NCBI GenBank assembly: GCA_001829315.1
Contig: MIAY01000025.1
Span: forward strand, 124,928 to 188,927
DNA from: Spirochaetes bacterium GWE1_32_154
GTDB taxonomy: Bacteria; Spirochaetota; GWE2-31-10
Direction: 5' to 3'
Length of the DNA stretch: 64,000 bases
A program made the translations under genes and the position numbers. The notes beneath the pieces are model-generated. The model saw only the letters and a list, made by a program, of their open reading frames with translations, was not told where the DNA came from and did not search any database. Shown here piece after piece: positions 58,090-64,000 of the stretch. Positions within the stretch are counted from its first letter, which is position 1. Every line of letters starts with the position of its first letter.

Positions 58090-59319
58090 ATGAAAAAGTT
58101 TCTTATAGGTATATCAATTATTGTTTTGTTATCAGGCTGTTTTAAAAAGAAAGATATCAATTTGAAATTGTATAATATCAGACCTGATATCACTTCTTCT
58201 TTGGAGAAGACGGTTAATTTATTTAATGAAAAAAATAAAAATATTACAATCACGATTAATGATATACGAAATGATGCGATGAATATTCTTGATGCAAACT
58301 TCAGATCAAATGAAGCTGCTGATATTCTAATGATACCATCGTATACTTATCTGCATAAATATGCTGAAAACGGAGTGCTTGAAGATCTTTCAAAAACCTC
58401 ATTTGCTAAGAAAATACCTCAAAGTATACAATCAGGTATTATATCAAACAATAAAATATACGGGTTCCCGTTGAATATGAGTGTATTTGGCATCATTTAC
58501 AATGAAGCTATTTTTGAACAGCATAAGATAACCCCGCCACAGAATAGAAAAGATTTAATGACACTGTGCGATACTCTAAAAAACAATAGTATTTCTCCCT
58601 TTGATTCTTTCGCAAAGCAAAAATCAATACTCAATGTATTATTTGCAATGGGACATTCATCAACCATGGATATTAATCAATTTGAATGGTTAGAAGCAAT
58701 GAATGCGGGGAATGGCAGTTTTAAAACCGGTCGGATTGACGGTTTTTTTGATTCAATTGATGGTATACAAAAGTTCCTTACTATTGATAATTCAGAAACT
58801 AATAAAACAGCGTATACTAATTTTATTGAAGGTAATACTGCGATGATTTTTGAAAATGGACGGTTTTATAATCAAATAAAGAAACGTCATCCGTCTATTC
58901 GTATGGGAATATTTCCTTTACCGGTATCTGAGGATAATGATTCCAAGTTATTTACTGATATTGAAGCGGTTTTATCTATAAATTCAAAAAAAGGTGTTGA
59001 TAAAATAAAAGCCGCAAAGAAATATATTGAGTTTCTGGCAACAAAACAATGTCAGGACATACTGTACGAAGAAGCGCGATTTGTTACTCCTTTCTATACA
59101 GAGTCGAATAGTAATTCAGATAATTTTCATAATCAAATTGCCCAATATCTTCAAGCTGATAAAACAGTTCCGTACTCATATAAATTATGGTCGCCAAGTG
59201 TGTTTGAAAATTCGAGAGACAGTATGTATCACTATGTCACCGGAGAGAAGGACATGGCCGGTTTACTTCAAAATCTTGATGAAATATGGAAAAAATTTAA
59301 TCAAATTGAATTTAAATGA
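58090..59319 (+). CDS. ABC transporter extracellular solute-binding lipoprotein (sugar family)
   Basis: 'MKKFLIGISIIVLLSGCFKKK'; 'AADILMIPSYTYLHKYAENGVLEDLS', 'YGFPLNMSVFGIIYNEAIFEQ', 'GNTAMIFENGRF'. Confidence 0.88.
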   Translation: MKKFLIGISIIVLLSGCFKKKDINLKLYNIRPDITSSLEKTVNLFNEKNKNITITINDIRNDAMNILDANFRSNEAADILMIPSYTYLHKYAENGVLEDLSKTSFAKKIPQSIQSGIISNNKIYGFPLNMSVFGIIYNEAIFEQHKITPPQNRKDLMTLCDTLKNNSISPFDSFAKQKSILNVLFAMGHSSTMDINQFEWLEAMNAGNGSFKTGRIDGFFDSIDGIQKFLTIDNSETNKTAYTNFIEGNTAMIFENGRFYNQIKKRHPSIRMGIFPLPVSEDNDSKLFTDIEAVLSINSKKGVDKIKAAKKYIEFLATKQCQDILYEEARFVTPFYTESNSNSDNFHNQIAQYLQADKTVPYSYKLWSPSVFENSRDSMYHYVTGEKDMAGLLQNLDEIWKKFNQIEFK

Positions 59320-59595
59320 ACCTTAAATAAGTTTAATTTTTAATTAAAAATATAATTTTTACTTTTTTTTCGACTCCTTTATTCCAAATTGTATCGTAAT
59401 TATTAATCTTTTATAAAAAATATGTCGAAAAAATATATAATCTATTAAAATTTGTTTTTTTGTAATTTTTGTAGTATTATTACTATATGGGTTTGCTAAA
59501 TCTGTGTTTTATGGGGAAATGCAGGTTTGGGGTAATATAAAATTTAATAAGACGACATTATTATATATTCGCATATTGAGGGAAAAGGAGCATAT

Positions 59596-62500
59596 ATGAG
59601 ATCTATTAATTTAAAAGGCTTATTGATTCCGGTAGTAATATCGGGGTTTTTCTTATTTGCATTTGGCTGTAACCAGAATCCCTTTATAGGAATCGGTAAT
59701 GAGGTTGACGTCACGCCACCTAAAGTGAGTGTTACTTCTCATCGTAATGGAGAGTGGGTTTTCCAGGACTTTACTATCACGGGTGTCGTTTCTGATAATA
59801 TAGGGGTTGAAGGGGTTTCTATACGACTCATTGAAAGAGATTCTCTCGGTAATGAAACAGTAACTAACAACTGGGCTGCTGATGTAAATGGTGGCACCTG
59901 GACAAAGTCGTTTCAGCTTGAGGCCGATTTTGGTAATATAACCGGTCAGAAAACTCTTGATATTGCTGCGTATGATAAGAGAAGAAATTCTGCCTCACTT
60001 CGTATATTAATAGGGATTACAAATATAGAATCTGCTCCGGTTCTAACAAAACCCAGAGAAATTATACTTAAAAAAGTAAGCGATGGTGGCGGAGTATCAT
60101 ATTATGATGCTAGTAATGATGATGGCAGCACTAAATTTGATTTTAATGATTTTGGTAACCTTGAATATTTTAATAACGGTGTTGTAACTATAACAGGATA
60201 TAGTAAAACTCAATATGCTCCCGATAAGGCTATAACTATACAGTTATTCAACTCAGATGATTTAACAAACGATATTTATCATTCCACAATAACAGATGGT
60301 GTTGCTCTTCCTGCCGGAACAAGCGGTAATACTTCAAATTTTGAATTTAATATTGATACAATTGCATTGAATATTCCTAACGGAGTTTATCAGCTTGTTG
60401 TAACTGTACTTGAGGCAACAGGAGAAACACGTGAATATAATAAAGGTTTTATTTTAATAGATCAGAAAACAGATATACCAAAGATTTTTATTACTTCCCC
60501 GGGACTGCAAACGTTTCCTAATTCAGTTGCCGGTGGTACTGCATTTGATGATGATGGAATTAATGAAATTTATTATATAATTTATAAAGACGGGTTAATT
60601 CCCGGAACCGATTATACTCAATGGAAAAAATTTTCTGATGATTATGCGATAGCTAATCCGTCTGAAGGAACAAAAAATTTAATATATGGTTATATCGATT
60701 TAAAGAGTACAGTTCCGTATCAATACCCATGGATTGTTAATCCTACACCTTCAGGTGTGGGCTATTATAATATTATGGCAGTTATAGTTGATACCAAAAA
60801 TATTCTCGGAACTGCATTGCCATTTCGTTATCAACAGTTTACTTCTTCTGAACCACCATCAGTAACTTTTACGCAACCAAGTGATTTTTCAATTACAAAT
60901 AGCGGGAATATGAGTGTTACTGTTTGTGCTAAAGGATCAAGTGCTGATGTAAAGGAAATTCAATATAAGATTAGTTCTGCAGTAAAATCAACAGATTGGC
61001 AATCGGTCACTTCAGGTTGGACACCTAGTCTTGATAGTACTAATATGCCAATTGAGTATACTGTTGATTATACTTTTTCTGTAGATACAACTCAATTCAC
61101 TTCAAAAACTGTGCATGATATTACAATTACTACAAGAATAATTAATACTGAAAATATTCATTCTCATCCTGTAGATCCGGATAATCCTGTTGCAATTGAA
61201 GGGACTACAATTAATGTTAAAGCAGATAATTTTGAACCAACTGTAATAGTTGCAAATCCTTTTGCAAATTCAGGTTTAAATGGGGTTATATCACTAAGTG
61301 GATCGGTAAGTGATGATTACTCAGGAGTTAAGTCTATCTATATCGGATATTTTACACCAGCTTTAACAGATTCAGGTGCATCTGCATATACTGAAGCTCT
61401 TCTTGATATTGCAGTTACTCAGGCGAAAGCAGTTAAAATAGATGCCCCTCCTGCAGGTTGGACATATTTGTATGATACAACAAAAATACCTGATAATCCG
61501 TCATATAGTCTTTATTTATTTGCAGTTGATATTGTTGGTAATACAGGTTATAATAAAGTCAATTATACGATAGACCAGAATCTTGATATTCCTGTTACAA
61601 CGGTAACAACTCCTGCCAGTGATGCTGTCGTTTTTACCCAGTCAAATATTAATGGTACTGCAAAAGATGATGATGCATTACAGTATATATTCTATTCAAT
61701 TAGAAAAACAGCTGCTTCGGTACCTGCAATTCCTGATGCAGTTAACGGGTGGGGAACAGTTACTAATGGTGATGAATTAACAGGAAAAATTGATTTAAGT
61801 GTACCTAACCCTGTTGAATATTCATGGAATATTACTTCACCGGTAAATGAGGGTGATTATACTATTTATGTAAGTAGTGTTGATAAGAACGGTAAATTAC
61901 AAAGCGTAAATACTACAAGACGTTTTTTTCAATATTCAAATCATAATCCTACAATAGAAGTTGTTTTACCTTTGGTTTCAGTTACTCAAAAAGGTCTTGT
62001 TAATTTTGATCTGAAAGCAAATGGTGGAGCGAATTATACTGTAACTGATATACAGTATCAAATAATCTCAACTAAAACCGGGGCTGATACAAGTTTAAAA
62101 ACAATAGTTCCTCCGGCATTTACTTCTGCAAATATTGTTAATGTAACAATTCCTGTAAATACCGCTTTATACACTGATGCGTCTGTTCATGATTTTAAAA
62201 TTATTGCGTATTGTAAAAATAGTAAAAATGTTGAATCTGTTCATATAGAGTCTTCATATAAAGCAGATAATATACCGCCAACTGTATTGGTAACGACTCC
62301 CGCTAGTACAACTTCACCAGCCGGACTTAATAAAGTGGTTTCAATAGGTGGTACTGCAAGTGATGATTATTCAGGTGTTAAATCACTCTATGTAAGTTAT
62401 TTCACAGGTTTGGATGATACTGATGCGAATACTTATACAGAAGCAACGCTAGAGACTGCCCTTGTTGCCGGGGATGCAATAAAAATCAGTAATCCGTCAG

Positions 62501-64000
62501 CCGGATGGTCAGTGATCAATTATGATACTGAAAAGATATCTGCAACTGAAACTGATGCTGCTCATACCCTTTATGTTTTTGCTGTTGATGCTATGGGAAA
62601 CACCGGATGGGGTAAAATATCACATAATATCAATCAGATCCTTGATATTCCGGGATCAGATATTGCTATACCTGTTGAAAGTCAGCAAGTTCTTCCTCAG
62701 TCTGTAATCAGTGCAACTGCTACCGATGATGACGGGGTAAAAGTGGTTTATTATGCGATTCAGAAAACTTCCGCCGGTGTGCCGGTATGGAGTGATTTGG
62801 ATTCAACCAGTGATGGAATAATCGATGGCTGGGGGACTGTTACAAATCCTGATAAAATAGCCGGTATAATTACGGTATCGGGTAGTCCTAAGGTATATAC
62901 TCTTCCAGAATTAAAAACACCGACAGCTGAAGGTACTTATACAATTTACCTTAGGACTCTTGATATTGGCAATAAACTTCAGACAACAATTTTTACAAGA
63001 GAGTTTTCACAATACAGTTCTGCACTCCCAACGGCACAGATAACTAATACTAATACTACAACAATATTGAAGGGTTTTATTGATGTAGATATTAAAGCAA
63101 CCGGAGGTGGTACAAATACAGTAACTGAAATACAGTATGAAGTTGAAGACGGTATTTGGGAGTCTCTTACTGCACCGGGAGATTTTGCCTCAGGATTGAC
63201 CGAAGTTAACAAAACTATACAGATAAATTCTGCTACATATTCTACTATAACAAAACATGATCTTAAAATAAGAGTAAAAGCAAAAAATGATATAGGTGGC
63301 TGGAGTAATACAGAAGCGATTTATACTTATTTTACAGTGGATAACGAAGTGCCTACCGCTGAGATTACTTCACCGGTAATGAAAGCAGCAACTTTCTTCA
63401 GTCCATTACCTGATCCTGATAATGTAGATAACCTTCAATATTATAAGAATAACACATTTAAACTGAAAGGTGTTATATCTGATGATTTAAAAGCGAAGTC
63501 AGTATCAATAAGTCTTTTAGAGGATGGAGTCGGGGCTCCAATAGTTCTGGCAACAGATATGTTAACAACCAGTAGTTGGAGTTTGGATGTCGATACAACT
63601 ATTCTTACTGATGATAAAAGATTTCTGATCCGTATTACAAGTAAAGATGCTGCTGGAAATGAATCTGTTTCAACAGATGACTGGAATTTCTATGTAGATC
63701 AGGACATGGATAAACCCCGTGCAACTATTACGGCACCACTTGCGGCATCAACAACAATACCCGGCTCTCAAGTCGGCGGTACGGTGATTGATGATGACGG
63801 GGTAGCACAGGTTTTTTATAGTATACGAAAGACTGTCGGTACTCCGACTTGGACGAACGATACTGCCGGTTGGGGAACCGTCAATACAGCTGATGAAAAA
63901 GCAGGTGTTTTAACAGCTTCTGGTTCACAGAGTTTTACTATAGCAAATCTTACAACTCCTTCCGGAGAGGGAGAATACAGGATATATATGAGGATAAAGG
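59596..64000 (+). CDS. Giant surface lipoprotein with repeated Ig-like modules, truncated by window end (at least 1468 codons)
   Basis: ATG at 59596 with AAAAGGAG RBS; 'MRSINLKGLLIPVVISGFFLFAFGCNQNP' lipobox; my translation stays open to the window end. Missing from the supplied ORF track. Confidence 0.88.
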   Translation, partial: MRSINLKGLLIPVVISGFFLFAFGCNQNPFIGIGNEVDVTPPKVSVTSHRNGEWVFQDFTITGVVSDNIGVEGVSIRLIERDSLGNETVTNNWAADVNGGTWTKSFQLEADFGNITGQKTLDIAAYDKRRNSASLRILIGITNIESAPVLTKPREIILKKVSDGGGVSYYDASNDDGSTKFDFNDFGNLEYFNNGVVTITGYSKTQYAPDKAITIQLFNSDDLTNDIYHSTITDGVALPAGTSGNTSNFEFNIDTIALNIPNGVYQLVVTVLEATGETREYNKGFILIDQKTDIPKIFITSPGLQTFPNSVAGGTAFDDDGINEIYYIIYKDGLIPGTDYTQWKKFSDDYAIANPSEGTKNLIYGYIDLKSTVPYQYPWIVNPTPSGVGYYNIMAVIVDTKNILGTALPFRYQQFTSSEPPSVTFTQPSDFSITNSGNMSVTVCAKGSSADVKEIQYKISSAVKSTDWQSVTSGWTPSLDSTNMPIEYTVDYTFSVDTTQFTSKTVHDITITTRIINTENIHSHPVDPDNPVAIEGTTINVKADNFEPTVIVANPFANSGLNGVISLSGSVSDDYSGVKSIYIGYFTPALTDSGASAYTEALLDIAVTQAKAVKIDAPPAGWTYLYDTTKIPDNPSYSLYLFAVDIVGNTGYNKVNYTIDQNLDIPVTTVTTPASDAVVFTQSNINGTAKDDDALQYIFYSIRKTAASVPAIPDAVNGWGTVTNGDELTGKIDLSVPNPVEYSWNITSPVNEGDYTIYVSSVDKNGKLQSVNTTRRFFQYSNHNPTIEVVLPLVSVTQKGLVNFDLKANGGANYTVTDIQYQIISTKTGADTSLKTIVPPAFTSANIVNVTIPVNTALYTDASVHDFKIIAYCKNSKNVESVHIESSYKADNIPPTVLVTTPASTTSPAGLNKVVSIGGTASDDYSGVKSLYVSYFTGLDDTDANTYTEATLETALVAGDAIKISNPSAGWSVINYDTEKISATETDAAHTLYVFAVDAMGNTGWGKISHNINQILDIPGSDIAIPVESQQVLPQSVISATATDDDGVKVVYYAIQKTSAGVPVWSDLDSTSDGIIDGWGTVTNPDKIAGIITVSGSPKVYTLPELKTPTAEGTYTIYLRTLDIGNKLQTTIFTREFSQYSSALPTAQITNTNTTTILKGFIDVDIKATGGGTNTVTEIQYEVEDGIWESLTAPGDFASGLTEVNKTIQINSATYSTITKHDLKIRVKAKNDIGGWSNTEAIYTYFTVDNEVPTAEITSPVMKAATFFSPLPDPDNVDNLQYYKNNTFKLKGVISDDLKAKSVSISLLEDGVGAPIVLATDMLTTSSWSLDVDTTILTDDKRFLIRITSKDAAGNESVSTDDWNFYVDQDMDKPRATITAPLAASTTIPGSQVGGTVIDDDGVAQVFYSIRKTVGTPTWTNDTAGWGTVNTADEKAGVLTASGSQSFTIANLTTPSGEGEYRIYMRIK

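Noticed and set aside
1-64000. CRISPR arrays, rRNA, tRNA, retron/DGR, prophage or transposase genes
   Set aside because: No regularly spaced short direct repeats, no reverse transcriptase or transposase motifs, and intergenic regions read by eye showed no tRNA-like cloverleaf; tRNAscan-SE or Infernal would be decisive.

Overview
AT-rich bacterial chromosome segment. Its content is spirochaete-like by inference: many lipoproteins, a TatT/TatP-type TRAP cluster, orphan chemoreceptors. Most of it is ordinary: rlmK-like, PurO-like, GGDEF, plsC, ftsH, glmM-family, htrA-like, CPBP protease, TrmB, DUF58, transglutaminase-TPR, thiamine pyrophosphokinase, a polar amino-acid ABC operon, pnp, pyrimidine-nucleoside phosphorylase, recJ, alr, GGQ-factor, feoAB, two MCPs, a TRAP transporter with TatT, pfkB, rsfS, SNF2/SWIM helicase, AI-2E permease, cNMP-binding protein, nucleoside deaminase and a sugar-binding lipoprotein. 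No rRNA, tRNA, CRISPR, transposase or recognisable defence island was seen. The most interesting signals are: (1) an interspersed palindromic intergenic repeat family with half, single-hairpin and ~120-165 bp composite forms. The three composites share a central stem with compensatory base changes, and several copies abut stop codons. (2) An in-frame 81-bp insertion (72 bp plus a 9-bp direct repeat, CGTAAGGGG) that splits a lipoprotein signal peptide. (3) A giant lipoprotein ORF (59596 to beyond the window end) missing from the ORF track, built of ~1.06-1.11 kb three-domain super-repeats. (4) A TRAP DctM with a C-terminal soluble duplicated domain, beside an oversized DctQ. (5) An apparently leaderless diguanylate cyclase. 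All family calls were made by eye from translated motifs; no database search was run.
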